DNA from: Chondrilla cf. caribensis
Taxonomy: Eukaryota > Porifera > Demospongiae > Chondrillida > Chondrillidae
Length of the DNA stretch: 64,000 nt
Assembly: GCA_964020155.1 (NCBI GenBank)
Contig: OZ026551.1
Span: 2,906,018-2,970,017 of the forward strand
Direction of reading: 5' to 3'
Under the pieces are notes generated by a model. The model did no database searches and was not told the DNA's origin. It saw only the letters and a list, made by a program, of their open reading frames with translations. The position numbers and the translations under genes are program-made. Within the stretch, counting starts at the first letter, position 1. Each line of letters opens with the position of its first letter. This document shows, in pieces, positions 40,001-55,000 of the stretch.

Positions 40001-43000
40001 GTATGCACTGTCACTGAATGTGATCGCTGGCTTTGTCATCACTGTCACTCCCATCATCATTGTTGTCGTCACTTGACCCAGTATCCGAGCTGGCCAAAGG
40101 GTCCTCATCATCATCTTCGCCATATAGTATCTCAAATGATGGCAAATCTTCCTGGACTTGGATGAGGTGATTCTCACTGTCATTAGGTTTATTTGAAATA
40201 CCACACACAAGAAATGCTTTCTTAGCCATCTCTGTTTGAGAATGCAGACACTGAGTGGCTGCTATATAATCCAAGTTATGATCTGATCCTTGGATGCCGT
40301 CTGTATTGAATGTCCAGCAGCTTCACAGGTGGCTTCCAGCATGTACTCCTTCCATGCTCCTCTAAGGTAGGCCTTGAGGAGATGGTTGAGGCTTACATCC
40401 AGTGGTTGTATCTTGGTGGTACAACTACCAGGGATAATGACATGGGAAATATTACATTTCTGCAATTTGGCTATCACGTCTGCTTTCAGATGTCCACTGA
40501 AGGTGTCAAATACAAAGAGTACATGTTGGGCTTTTGTGTGTTTGATCTGAACATAAGGGATCCTTCCATCCACCCCTTTGGTTGTACAGTGATGATCACA
40601 TCAGACTGACTGCAGCGGATGTCCTCTATTGTCCGATCAGTCTTTGCCTTAAAAGTCACGAAAGGCTGTAACATTTTCCCAGATGCAGTTGATGTGAGGG
40701 TAACTGTGAAGTGTCACTTGTGGGTCCCTGTTCCTCGCACAATTTCTTCTCTGACTCCACGTCTCTCAACTGTTGTATTTGATGTCATGTCGAAACACAC
40801 TGGGGTTTCGTCCATGTTGATAATCAAATCCAATGGGAACTTGTGTTGCTCCCTGAGGGCCTTCAGCTCAAATGCAAACTTGGTGAGCTCACCTTCCCAC
40901 TGTGCTGGTAGCCTTTGCTGGATTGATGTTTGCCACCACAGGGTCAGCGAGTGTCTGGTCATAAATTTGGCAAGCCACCCATCCAATGCGTTAAAGGAAG
41001 GGTTGGACAGTTGGATAATTACCTGAGCTTGCCATTGGATTGCTTTTTGATGCACAGGGATGTGCAGAGCCCTCATCTCCAAGACCAGACCATTGGCAGA
41101 GTTGTTGATCTGAATTCTGGCTGTATGAGAGAGGGCGTCCAGCTCGAGCTTTATTTTTGCCTTTTGACAAAGTTCTCTCGACTGGACGCTTGTCCATGTC
41201 TTTCCACTCCCTCAGGGTTGTTCTGGGGATTCCAAAGTGATGGGCAGCCTCTGTTTCAGAGTAGTTTTTCACGTATTTGACCACTTCCAATTTTCTAGCA
41301 ATTGTTGATCGCACTACTCTTTGCTTTCCCTTTTATTATCCTTTGGTGGCTTTGGTTGGGTGTAGATTTGGAAAATCCAGAATCTCCTGAAGCAGGGGTA
41401 GCTGTTGCCTCATGACGTCGTGGGCTTCTTCCTGGTTGCGGATTATATCTCTGTAAAAAGTACAGCATCTGATGTACTTACTGGCTTGAAATAAGCCGTC
41501 AATTTCTTCTTTTTGACAGTAGGTGGTTCTGGCTCTGTGAGGGCAACAACATCGTCCGTGTCACTAAAATGGGCACAATCGTCTTCTTCGTTAAACAATT
41601 CTCAAATGGGGGTTGTGGGAGTCAATGAAGAGGGGCTTTCCGGCAAACAAGGAGAACGCAAAACTTCTTCGTCCATAATCCGACCACGTGGATGCAAAAT
41701 GAATGAATACAGAATATCCCTTCACTATACCTAACAGGAGAAATTTGTATTTGTATAGTGACGAATAATTAGAACGGAAACTTTGTAGATCTCAATTAGA
41801 ACATTTCTGGGCTCTTCCGCAAGAATGCCGAAAAATTAGAACAAATACCGTAACGTACTGCCACTAACTACACGCCCTCAGTGCCATATAGATTTGTTTA
41901 CTGCACGGAGAACGTGTAGTAACTAGTATGTATGTAATAATTCATAGAAATCAGTAAATAGAATATTCAAATATCGTGGACAACAATATTTTGACTACTG
42001 CACTCCATTCCTTTTCACAGTACCTTCAAAGGTTGGTCCTCTTACCCTCAACAAAGCAGCAAGATCAGGAAGACCAGCTCTTACAGTGACCTGGACTGTA
42101 CCTCAGAGTGACCGTCCCATCACTAAATACCAAATGCAGTACAGAAGAAGTGGTACCACTAGTTGGAGTACAAAGGATGTGACATCAACATCCACCACCC
42201 TGGAGAACCTCCCTGCTGGTACTAGTTATCAAGTTCAAGTGAGAGCTGTTTCTGATGTTGGAACTGGTCCATACAGTGATGTGCGGACACAAATTACACC
42301 TCGAGGTATGAATGTCACAACTGCTTTTGATTTAGTCATATCTGAGGTAGATGCATTAAAGAGGTATTCAAAATTACTAATTTAACATGCTGATACAGTG
42401 TAGAAGTAAAAATACATCAAAAAACCTGACTTTGACCCTCAATAGGACCCTGGATTTAGATTATGTGTATGTATAGTTTGGCTATAAGTAACAAGGATGC
42501 CTAATTTCACAACCAGAAGAAGTTTTGTATGTACATTTACCTTCATTGGAACACATGCTTATTAGTCTTGTTTTGTTGATATTTCAGGTATGAATGTTGT
42601 ATGTATATGTATGTATGTATTAATTCATAGAAATCAGTAAATGGGATATTCAAATATCACGGACAACATTTTTTTGACTGCTGCACTCCATTCCTTTACA
42701 TAGTACCTTCAAAGGTTGGTCGTCTTACCGTCACCAAAGCAGCAAGATCAGGAAGACCAGCCCTTACTGTGACCTGGACTGTACCTCAGAGTGACCGTCC
42801 CATCACTAAATACCAAGTACAGTACAGAAGAAGTGGTACCACTAGTTGGAGTACAAAGGATGTGACATCAATATCCACCACCCTGGAGAACCTCCCTGCT
42901 GGTACTAGTTATCAAGTTCAAGTGAGAGCTGTTTCTGATGTTGGAGCTGGTCCATACAGTGATGTGCGGACACAAATTACACCTCGAGGTATGAATGTCA

Positions 43001-46000
43001 CAACTGCTTTTGATGTAGTCAAATCTTTGAATTCATTTGTTCACAAGTATTTCTTACCCATTTACATACGTATGTGCCATACATTTAATTTGTAGAATTG
43101 AAAACAACTCATTTTAATCTTCAAGCAATTAAAGCAGCACAAATGTTATTATTTCTCATTGTCCTAAATTCTTTTCAATAGTTCCCCACCAAGTGACAGG
43201 AGTACAATCTAGGGATGTACGATATAAAAATAATCTGTCTTTGAATATCACTTGGAACCGTCCATCCAGTGAAGCTCATATCTTGTACTATGAGGTACAG
43301 TATTGGGAGGACCGTAGACTACAACCTACAGCTAAAGCATATGGTGAACAGATAACTCTAAATGGAACTGTCGGAAGAACATACAGTGTAAGAGTGAGAG
43401 CAGTGTCTACTGTTGGGAGAGGACCATGGAGTGAATCAGATGGACGTAAGTTCATGGATGAAATCAGCTTGCTACCTTCCCTGTTTATGTAATCCTTTCC
43501 TCCAGCTCCTGAAAAGCCATCCAATATAATCATCACTAACTATACTAGTTCACTAACTGTGCGATGGGATGAAGAAAGAGAAACACAATATATGATGTAT
43601 ATTCAGAATGAAGCTTCCATGGAGACCATTGCATTTAAAGATGTTACAACACCCTACAATATAACCGGACTGGAATCAAACACAGAATACACTGTGGTTG
43701 TTGAGGCTTACAACTCACTAGGGAGTGCCAATGGCAGCACAATGGGATGTACTTTACCAGAAGGTTAGAGGGATTAAGAATACATAAACATCATCTATAC
43801 ACGTGTGGATGTGTCTATTGGTGTAAATTTCTTCCTATTCCATATTTAATAATATATTTCCATAAGTTTGAAGCTAACGTATCATTCATCTTTCTTTCAT
43901 AATATCTACTCTCCTCCATTCAGTTCCTGGTAACTTGATTCTACAAGTAGTATCATCCACCTCCATCAGAGTGACATGGACTCCTCCTCCCAATGCTGAA
44001 CGTCTACCTCTCACCTATCATGTTGGCTACTCCTCAGAGTTTACTATTAGGATGTCTACATCCACCACAGAACTATCAATGATCCTCAGTGATCTACATC
44101 CATTTGATGAGTACACAGTAACTGTTGAGGCGGAGAATAATGGAGGAAGAGGGCATCCTGTTGTGAAGAAGGCTACTACTTTGAGTGCTGGTATGTGTTT
44201 TTTGCATGCAGATAATGCTACAATCTTAAGTGTTTTCCAGTCTAATCTTTGCTGATATTACAGAATTCCGTAATTGTTGTCACTCTACATACCTGCATTA
44301 CAATGTTTCATTATACCTACAGTAGCATTTAAACTGCTACCATTCCAAGCAGACATGCATAGATCTGTAAACATGTATGCACACTATTTTCGGGGCAGCC
44401 AATCAGGAACTGGTATCTTGGTAATTCTGGGGAATTACTACAATGTAACTATTATCTTTCTTTTAACAATAGTGGTGTGGATGTACGTACACTGTGCACA
44501 TCTTATATTTTGGTGTTATAACTTAATGTCTACTAGCCCCAGTACTGGCTCCAGTGGTGACATCTCCTGTTGAACCCAGATCAAGAAGTGCTCCTCTTCA
44601 GTGGTCGTTGCCACCAAAGAAGGGTAGAAATGGGATCATAACCCAGTACATAGTGGAACTGTGGGTGTATGTCACAGAGGACAGAGAGTTCAGGAACATA
44701 AGGAATATCACAGTACCCAATGACCAACCTCCTGACATAACATACAATGTGACTGGTCTAACACCTTATACAAGATATGGTTGGAAGGTGGCAGCTGTCA
44801 ATGATGCTGGAGTGGGTGTTTTGACAAGTTCATATGTTTTCAAAACATTGGATGATGGTGAGGAAATATTGTTGTTATGTTACACAATATAGCTACTAGT
44901 CTTCCTTCCAATGTGTCTACCCAGTTCCTGGTCCAGTGTCAAACTTGTCCTACAACATAACATCGAACACTTCAGCAGTGATAATGTGGAGTGAACCTGA
45001 AGAACCAAATGGAGTCATTACTGGATATGATGTGGTGTATGGTGTGTATGAGGAAGATAATAGCACTACAGTCAATGTGGAAGAATTGATAAGAACAATT
45101 AAGAATTTGAGTGAGTATAACAATATCTTACATTAAATAGACATACTGATGTATAATCGGCCATCAGCAATGTTAAATTTTTGTAGGCGACATAATTTCA
45201 CTATAGTTACATTCTACTTCTGTTTGGTTGAGAACACGGCCCAAGGGTAATATATTCCCAGCACTTACATTCTGTAACAATTTTTCAATGAATGAAAATT
45301 AGTTTTATGCTTTCATTTTATTGTTATTAGTTCCTGAGAAGCCAATAGAGGTGTCAGTTAGTGCAAGGACTAAAATTGGAAAAGGAAAAAATGTGTCCAA
45401 AGTCTTCTTCACATCAGAAGGAGGTGAGTCTTCAACAGCATTTTAATTTATTATGATACAGCACTTATGTATGTATATGCACATGCAACTTTACTAATGT
45501 ACACACAGTGAATTTTTGTTAATATGCCACTAGTGTATCTGCCAAATCTTTTAATTGCCACATATTCCCTATACCAATATACAGTAATATGCAAGGTCTA
45601 ATGAATAGCCAGTTAATTTGTCAAACTTGTTAATCGGCCATATTTATGGAATGTGAATTGTGGCAGATGAACAAGAATTTGCTGTATGTGCATACATACG
45701 TAGTCATTTTTGAGTAGTATAGCATGTACATAAGTGTGATTCATTTCTTCCAATCAAAATAAACATAAATATATCACCCATGGTATCATCCAGGGAGGGT
45801 AGGGCGAGGGAACGTTCACCTCCTGGCCCAAATTTCATCCTTATTACAGAATTTTACTGATCAATACTATTTTTAGTATAATTGTAATATTGCACCCCTT
45901 TGAAGAATTCAAATTGACCTGTCACCCTTTGTGTCATTATGGCAAATATATGTCATTTTCGAATGTCCATTGCTTCTTAACATTAATGCATGTACACACA

Positions 46001-46030
46001 TACACACACACACACGCGCGCGCGCGTGCG

Positions 46031-46067
<37 letters not shown>

Positions 46068-49000
46068 CCCCTTCAGTCAAAGTACAGAATGTGGTCACCA
46101 ATTGGATCAATGACAACAGTGCAGTTCATGTCAGTTGGACTCCACTAACACTCCATGAAGCAAGAGGTTTTCCACTCTATGTTGTGACCTACTGGCCTTC
46201 ATCACTGAACAGAGTATCTCGTGACATCAACAGTGTCACTACTACTGACTCTAGTGTTGTTATTGGAGGACTGGATCCAACTACTTCATACAGTATTACT
46301 GTAGATGTGTACACTGGAAATGGTACCATCAAAGGGAGTGTTACTGCTGGTGCGTATGAGATATGCATGCGTGTGAATGACTGTGTATGTGGTGCTATGT
46401 ATTTTGTGTGCTGCACAAGTGTACAAGTACTATTATTAGCACATGGCAACAAAGTAAAAATTCAATACCTGATTATTCATGCGTAGCTATCAGTATTTGT
46501 ATTATTATTGCAATATTATACGTACACTGAATATTCATCAACCCGTGCACCTCAAGTAATCCACCAAACCGTTTTATCTGCCATATTATTATGAAAAGAA
46601 TTCGCTTGTATGGCCATGTTATACAAATAATCGGCCTTTCATGTGCTTACCAATTTGCACTTTTGTATGGGCGTCAATATAAGATAATCTGCCAAGAGTT
46701 GAGAAGTTGCTTTGATGTAGAGCGAAAAGGCAGCATAGTGTTATAGGGTGGCATGACAATGGAGAAGAAAGAGATTTGCAATTTCAGAGGAATCCGATGA
46801 CAATTTGAGAAATACTTTCAGACCGTTTCTTAAAGAAACAGAATGTATAAATTCTGCGACGAATGGTAGGATTATAACATACATATATAATATCTATCAT
46901 TAACCTAGCAAAATTTCCCCTATTTGCAGCGGATTAAAAAAATATTCTCTTAATGAGTGTATAGTGTTTGTTCACTCTGCACTGTTACACTATTGATGGC
47001 TTAAACAAACCATCTCATGCATATAATATACAGTATTATTCTTTACTGAGCATACCTTGCATAACTACATGGTTCTACCTTGCCTTCCATGGTTTTGCCT
47101 TATACCATGCAAACCTCACTATTGCATGCATGTTTACACGCTTGCAGCAGGTGCCTAGCTGATTGGTATGATAGATGCCTTCTATAATCCTCCAGTTAAC
47201 ATGACATAACCTTTTTCCCTTAGACATACATTCGGTAGATCCACCAGTTAATACCAGTGCAACAGTAGGAGCAATAGTTGCTGTTCTAGCAGCTGCAGTG
47301 ATCATTGTCATCATCATCTCCATTGTTATCGTCCTTTACAAAAGGTACATTCTGTGGTTTGTATATGTACGTATGTGTATAACATTGCAGAGTCCTCCAA
47401 AGAGCAGTGCCCAAGTGAACCATTTACAGTCCCACCAATTATATGAACAATTACATGTACACTACCATTGTGTAATTATCACAAAATTGGAAGCTGACAA
47501 TGAGTGTAGCCACAAGGTTTGCCACATTTAGAGGAAACTAATCTGTTGCCTAGCAACCAAACAATAGCAATTGTTAGCAATTACCGCTTTTCCAAACCAG
47601 CCCTTTACACCCAAATATCTGACACACAACCAAGCAAACTACAGTATCATGAGCAATTTTCCTAGAAGTGCAGTTAGTGAAAAGAATTCCCTTATCACAT
47701 TACTTTATATTAAGTACATAATATTATGTACATTCTCATACACTTAGTATATCTATGTGTATTCATTAATGCTCGATTTATCCTCTTTAATATATTTGTA
47801 CTGGAAAACAATATCAACTTTTACTTCTATCTTTACATAACTGTTTTTCCAACAACAATTTTATTAAGGGGTATGTACTGTAACAATAACAATAATATGA
47901 ATTTTGCATCATCCCATATGAAATATAGGAAGAAAAAGTACTCTGAATCCTTCAAACCATCAAAAACAGAAAGTGGCAAAGATGGCAAACTTGTGAAAAA
48001 TGACATGGAAATGTTTCCTGTCAAAAATGAAGACAGCATCAGAGGTGATCAAGTCTGTGTGGTTTTGTCCATCCAGTATGTGGGTGTGTATTATAATTCG
48101 GCCTACTACAAAGTCCAGCACTGCAAGACAAGTAAAACCAAGTCTAGCACGTTATGAATTGACTCACAGTTATCTTATCTATCTATTTATTCAACTAGAC
48201 TCTTGTTTAAATTTATAGTATTCTGATTGGTGGCAGTAATAATACCCAAATATTCTACTGTTCACGGTAATCTCTGTGTTATAATCAATATTTGATGTTC
48301 GGTAGCCGTAAGAGGAGCAATTAGAAACCTCATTCCTAATTTAAAGACTAATTCCTTCAAGAAATACTCCTTTAGCAAGTTGAAATTAATGAAGCCTCAA
48401 TACATTGCTTATATATTATAGTATATATGATTGGTGACTATAATTGTTATGTAACTCATATTTAGATTTTATAGTATTCCATCCACAGTATGTTTGCATG
48501 CCCTACACCTGCATTTTTTTTTCCACCATAGCTGCCAAAGTATCTAGCTAAAATAATTGTCTTCACATACCAAATTGCATGTCGTAGATTTTTCTGCACC
48601 TATACCAAAGGACAATTTCTCAGAGCATGTCAGTGCATTGCATGCTGAGGCAGATGAAGGGTTTGAAGAGGAATACGATGTGAGGGAAAATGGTTTTAAG
48701 AAAGATTTACATAATATGCATGTTTGCTTTCAACTAAGCATCTGTGTGCATAAATCTTGTATAATGATTTCAAACCATAAGTACATATATTATACATAAG
48801 TACATGATTTATCGTAGTTGTTCTGTACCGAAGTAAATTATGTACATGCCTATGTTTGAAAGTGGAAATGAGTTCTTTTATCATACAATTATATACATTT
48901 TGCTGTGTAGACCATAGTGAATGATCCCAATGGAGTGGATGATATTGCTCAAGATCATCGTCACAAGAATCGCTATCTGAACATTTACACATGTAAGAGC

Positions 49001-52000
49001 TGCTGATACTAGCTGTGTGTGTGTGTGGGGGGGGGGGGGGTCGTACATGTATTGTATATGTAATGCATGTTTGTGTAATACATTTTGCAGACAATCATTC
49101 CAGAGTGACCCTTTCTGTTACTGATGAGAATGGAAGTGACTACATCAATGCCTCTTACATTGACGTGGGTTTGGCTTGTAGTACTGTACATCTTCTCTAC
49201 CATTCCACATTTCTTCCGTGATTTTTCTGTAATGCCTTCCTTGGTTGCAGGGGTACAAAGTGAACAAGCAATATATAGCTGCTCAGGGTTAGTATAAGCT
49301 ACGTATGTACATATGTATATGCAATTTCTTTGTACTACAAATGTTGGTGTCAGCACCACTCACGTATGCTAAATGATATACTTTATACTGTACATACGTA
49401 CATACGTAGGTCCCACACGAACCACCAAAGCTGACTTCATTCAAATGATTTGGGATCACAAGTCTCCAGTGATAGTGATGCTAACAAGACTGACTGAAAA
49501 TGGAAAGGTAAGCTCATGCATGTGCATATGTATATTGCAATGGATCTTGTTATAAACACTTCTTGTGCTGTTCATGAGAATCCTGTGGGTGATACTAGAA
49601 CTAAACCTTATGTGTCACACTTTATTTGCTAATTGCTAATGTAAGAATATATGTCTGTGTTAATCACAGCCAAAGTGTGAACAGTACTGGAATGATGAAT
49701 TGAATACTCCTCTGGAGCTGTCAGATAGTCTGACTGTGACTACTACTGACTTAAAGTCATACAATGGATATGAGATAAGGACACTGCATATCAAAAATGT
49801 ACATTAATGTGACATGTGTTTATGCCTTGGAGTTGTAAGCTTGAAATACTTGAATTGCCTGCCTACAAGTAAAGCCTTATTCATTGTTGTAGGCTGTAGA
49901 TGACGGTGGTAAGCCACATTATGTCAAGCACTTCTACTACACTGCTTGGCCAGATCATGGAGTGCCCAGTTGTCCTTCATCCATTGTGAGGTTTGTACAA
50001 CATGTGAGGAGACTTTTTGGAGACAACCAGTCACCACTAGTGGTACACTGTAGGTACGTATGTACATATACAGGCATTTGTGCTGTACATATTGGAATTC
50101 AGTGAATGCTACAGGTTCATGCTTATTTATGAAGAAGAACTGTTTAATAATAATAGTTATTATATTTGCCTCGTTCCAGTGCTGGTGTTGGTCGTACTGG
50201 TACTTTCCTTGCCATTGATACAATGATGCAGAGATTGGAGGAGAAAGATGATCTGAACATTTACGAGTTTGTAACTTACATGAGGACAAGAAGGACCTTC
50301 ATGGTACAGAACCAGGTACACAAACTGCAGACATTATTAGTACCTCATCCAGCTCAGTTTCACAGGCTATCTTTGCTACTCTCTCCTACTGGCAATAGGA
50401 TCAGTACTCCTTCATACACGATGCCATTGCTGACTACATCACATGTGGTCACACCACACTTGTTGCTCATGAGCTGAGGAGGGCTATGGCTGAGCTGGAC
50501 GCCACAGATGCCCATACAGGAGTAACAGGATTTCAGAAACAATTTAATGTTAGTTAATGTACCATTTTCTGTATCCTTTTATGTTATCAAGTGTTTAATG
50601 TTGTTATTTCACTTATGCTGCTATTCAATTGCACTCATTTTCAGGTTTTGGTACAAACATCAAAATATCCCAGTCAAGAGGATGCAGCCATTTTCGATAA
50701 ACCTGTAATTGTCAAGAAGAACAGATTTGAGGACAAGTACCCTTGTAAGTCAAACAGGTTGATCCACTGCATATACAGACTATAATCTTATGTAGTGTAG
50801 TATTAATGTTATAGACATTTGGGCAGTATCTGCAGAATCACTTCATTATAACTCTTTTTATGATGGTCATATTTGTTTATACCAAAATTACATGTATACA
50901 TTGAAGTAATAGTGTGAACCTACGTACTCTTGTAAATAACATTGAAGTTTGTGGTAATGTACAAACCTGTTTGATATTCCCTCATTCAGACTCTTCTGGC
51001 TACCTTCATCTTCCTGGAAAAACAGGTGGAGTTGGAGCTGATTACTATAATGCTTCCTTTGTTGATGTGAGTAAACCTATTCTTGATTTATGGTTGTCTT
51101 TGGTAAGGAAGGGAGAGTTAGTACGTGTGTAGGTATGTACGTATGTGTAGCGAGCTCATGTCATTATTGCATGTATCTATTGTGCATTTTTTTACATTTA
51201 ATGTTCAGTTTTACATTCATGAGTTTAGGGTAATGTGAGGCTTCACTTTTAGTAAATATGTATGTGTAATAGGTATGTCTGTATGTTGTGGATTTACAGC
51301 AGTATATGTGCTATATGTACTACATTTACATCAATAATTTTTGTATAATGATATTAAATGTATTTTCCACTTGTAGAGTTTCTACTCTCAGAAAGCATTC
51401 ATTGCTGCACAGTCTCCGCTGACAAACACTAGAGGTGACCTCTGGGAGCTAGTGTGGTCCTTCAAGACTCCAACGATTGTACTGTTGTGTGACTTTAAGG
51501 AAGGAGAAGAGGTGTGTCCCAGTGTGATCATACAGTCATTCACAAATTGTTGTGTTTTCGAGGGATCCAATGTAATGCAGCCATAGAACATCATGATTTA
51601 TGTTCACACTAATTGTATGGAAAACAGTTGTTGCACATTTTAAGATGTTATGAATGATCAAAGGAAGCGACACAAGAAGCATGACTTGTACATTAGCTCC
51701 AAATTAAACCTCCACTTTACAGGATTCCTGCTGTAAGTTCTGGCCTGATGAACATCAGCACTCTATCGATTTTGGGAGCCTCTCAATCACATTCAATGGC
51801 TGTGCTCAGTTTGATGGATATAGCAGATTTGGATTTGATGTCAAAGACAATAATCGAGTGAGTTCATCCTTACCCACTAAGTTTTATAATTAGCACATCA
51901 CAGTGTGTATTTTTACTATTGTCACTCTCTAGAAGAACCGTCCACCTCATCCTGTCACACTGTTCCACTTCAAGGAGTGGCCTATGGATGGTGGTCCTCC

Positions 52001-55000
52001 TGTAGATGCCCTTCTGGCTATGATGGGAGAAATTGAAAAATGCCAGGCCGGTAAAGAGAAGACACCTATTGTCATGTGCAAGTAAGATTTTGTGTAACTG
52101 TACGGTAAATGCAGGAATAACTGCCAAGTCTGTAGACAATTTTTAGAAAGACGGGTTCCTATCTGATAAACAATAATTGGAAAAAGGAACAGTATGAAGT
52201 GTTGGCAAATCTGCCTCCAACCACAATAAGGTCATAGGTCCTTGTAAGTAGTCCTGGCGATGACCTTCTTGGTAGTAGTTAGCTAAGTTTAATAGACCCA
52301 TATCTATTTATCGACCCGATATAACTAAATATGTCAATATTCTCTTGCTCGGATCTTCAACTATATTACTTACTCACACATTTCTACACCTCTCTATAGA
52401 CGTAGCAATGACTTCACATGGTTAAGATCTGAATATACAATAGTAGAATGTAGTTATAATTAATTTTATCACTACTGTAACATACTTGGAAATGCTGAAT
52501 CTTTAACATGGAATATATCTAATATGGCAATAAAATTTTGTGTGCAATAACTTCTGAGATACTGATCAAACATACACAATAAAGTATCATTATCCTCAAA
52601 ATAGCTACATATATATGTCATTCAGTACAGGCGGATTTGGTTCTTGCAAACACCTACTAAGCCTTGCCTAAAACGTTAGACAATTGTAGAGTGTCACTGG
52701 GGAGTGTCGTATGGGTAAACAGAGAACTATTTACTGTGATTGAGAAGAGAACTCATTGATCTCCTCCATCACTAGAATGACAGCATGCTTTCTCAAATTT
52801 ATGGACAAGGCACTCTATATTAGACTCAGCCTTTCTTGATGCATAAAAGGCTTGATATCCAAGATACGCATGTTGCTCGAATTGCCAATTTCTTTCAACA
52901 GTTACAATTGATGCATCTCTTTCCACTTGTACTACATGTTAAATTTATTACCTTTGTTGCTGAGAATACTGAGTGTATATGCTTTCAGAAATCCATCCCT
53001 TTTACTCATATTCACACAATTACAGCATCATTACACCCTTTCCCTATAGGGAGGTTGATTTAGCAAGTCATAAATGACTATTTGTATATAATATAATATA
53101 TATTATAATATATATAATATATATATAATATATAATATATATTTTCGCACCTGCGCGAGTGGGTAAGACGAAATCGCCGGCAGTTTTCCATCATTAGAAG
53201 CCTTCTTCGTGGCCGTGAAACCCTACTACTGCGGTGTGGTGATGTCGAGAGGAACCCTGGGCCAGCAGCTCCTGTCGAGAAGAAGCAGAAGATGGATTTT
53301 CTGACTGTGATCCACGTGAACGCCCGCAGTCTTCTCAGACACCTTGACGATGTTGCCGCTCTCGTTGCTGCGGAACGTCCTCACATTCTGGCCCTGTCCG
53401 AAACCTGGTTGGATGCATCAGTTACTAATGGAGAGATTCATATTCCTGGCTACAACCTGTTCAGGTTTGACCGAAATCGCTGCGGTGGTGGAGTTGCTGT
53501 GTTCTGTGTTGACAACCTGCCGTCTTCTTTGCTAAAATGTAGTGTTACTTCTTCTGGTGCTCAGTTCTTGTGGGTCTCTGTTGCTTGTGGTTCCTTTCAT
53601 CAATCTCTTGCTGTTGGTTGTTTCTATCGTCCCCCTAGTGCTCCATCACAGTCCATCAGTGATGTTTGTGATAACATTGAAACGATGATGCTGAGTAGAA
53701 AGTACATGATAGCCTGTGGTGACTTCAACATCAACATGCGTGACCCAAGCACTAGACACTCCAAGACTTTCCAGAACTTCATCACTTCACATTCCCTCAT
53801 TCAACCAATCTCTGTTCCAACTCATTACTCCTCTTCTTCGGCTTCCATCCTTGATCTCTTCCTTACCACTCCTGACATTCCTGTTGTCCAGTCTTCTGTT
53901 CTTGATGCTGCCTTCTCGGATCATCTCCCCATCTTGCTACGGATAAACTCATCTATCACCCGTCCTCAACCCACCCTCATCACTCACCGCTCATTCAAAC
54001 ACTTCTCCAAGGCCAGTTTTGAGGAAGACCTTAGTGCTGCCCCCTGGTGTGTAATGGATGTCTTCGAGGATCCCGATGACAAGGCAGAGGTGTTCAACCT
54101 CCTCTTCTTGGACATCCTCGATCAGCATGCCCCGGCTAGTACAGTTAGAGTCAAAAAGAAGCCATCACCTTGGATCACTAAAGCGATATGCAAAGAAATG
54201 GACAGAAGGGACAGGCTCTTCCGGTTTTACCGCCGCAACCCCACTTGTGGTACCTGGGACATCTACAAGGCACAACGAAACCGTGTGGTCTGGCTCCAGC
54301 GCAAGGCCAAGTTTGATTATTTCCATCGTCTGCTGCTCAAGAAGCCACATCCATCAGCCATTTGGCGAACACTCAAGCTGGCTACCTCTGCTACACTGTG
54401 TAGAGATAACTGGTCTTCTGTTGCTTCCAATCTAAACTCCTTTGCTGACAATCTTAACAGACACTTTGCTTCAGTTAGTTCCAACAATATGACTACTGCT
54501 CCTCTCACACCTGCTTCTTCTTCTGATTCTACTTCTCCCTCACTTATTGATAACTCTGCTCCCGTACCCACCCTTTCACTCTCTCTCACTACTCCTGAAT
54601 GGTGTGAAGAAGCTCTTTCATCACTAAAACCTAGGTGTGCTACAGGCCTTGATCGTATACCATCATCTGCACTCATTAATGGACGTTCAGTCATCTGCTA
54701 CCCACTATCATCCATCATCAACTCATCTATCACCTCCTCACGCTTTCCCTGCCAATGGAAATGTGCCTCCATCCGACCACTCCACAAAGGTGGTGACCAT
54801 ACAAACCCATCCAACTTTAGGCCCATCTCCGTTTTACCTGTCCCAAGCAAAGTTTTGGAAAGACATGTCCATCTTCAGCTGTCTTCTCATCTTAACTCCA
54901 ACAACCTTCTCTTTCCTCTCCAGTCCGGTTTTCGTCCCTCCCACTCTACACAAACTCTTCTTCTTCACTGCTTAGACTTGTGGTACAAGGCCCTTGATAA

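Larger units (their letters stand above)
38834..41926. mobile_element. Helitron-like element interrupted by a pogo transposon
   Basis: Starts TCGCCCGATGATGTCATGCA like 36257 and ends AACGTGTAGTAACTAG at 41926, again between A and T. The first 300 bp are essentially identical to 36257-36560. A 2.67-kb pogo-like transposon (39185-41850) lies inside. Sharing the same intron position as 36257, it was probably copied with the FN3 exon unit and not inserted independently. Confidence 0.5.

Noticed and set aside
40310..41280. Plus-strand open frames across the pogo element
   Set aside because: They are the antisense of the transposase fragments, which carry the recognisable helix-turn-helix and DDD motifs on the minus strand.
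34276..42988. The regularly spaced near-identical segments as a CRISPR-like or satellite array
   Set aside because: The repeats are 285-nt coding exons with splice sites and conserved FN3 residues in an animal gene; spacing is irregular and the introns are homologous.
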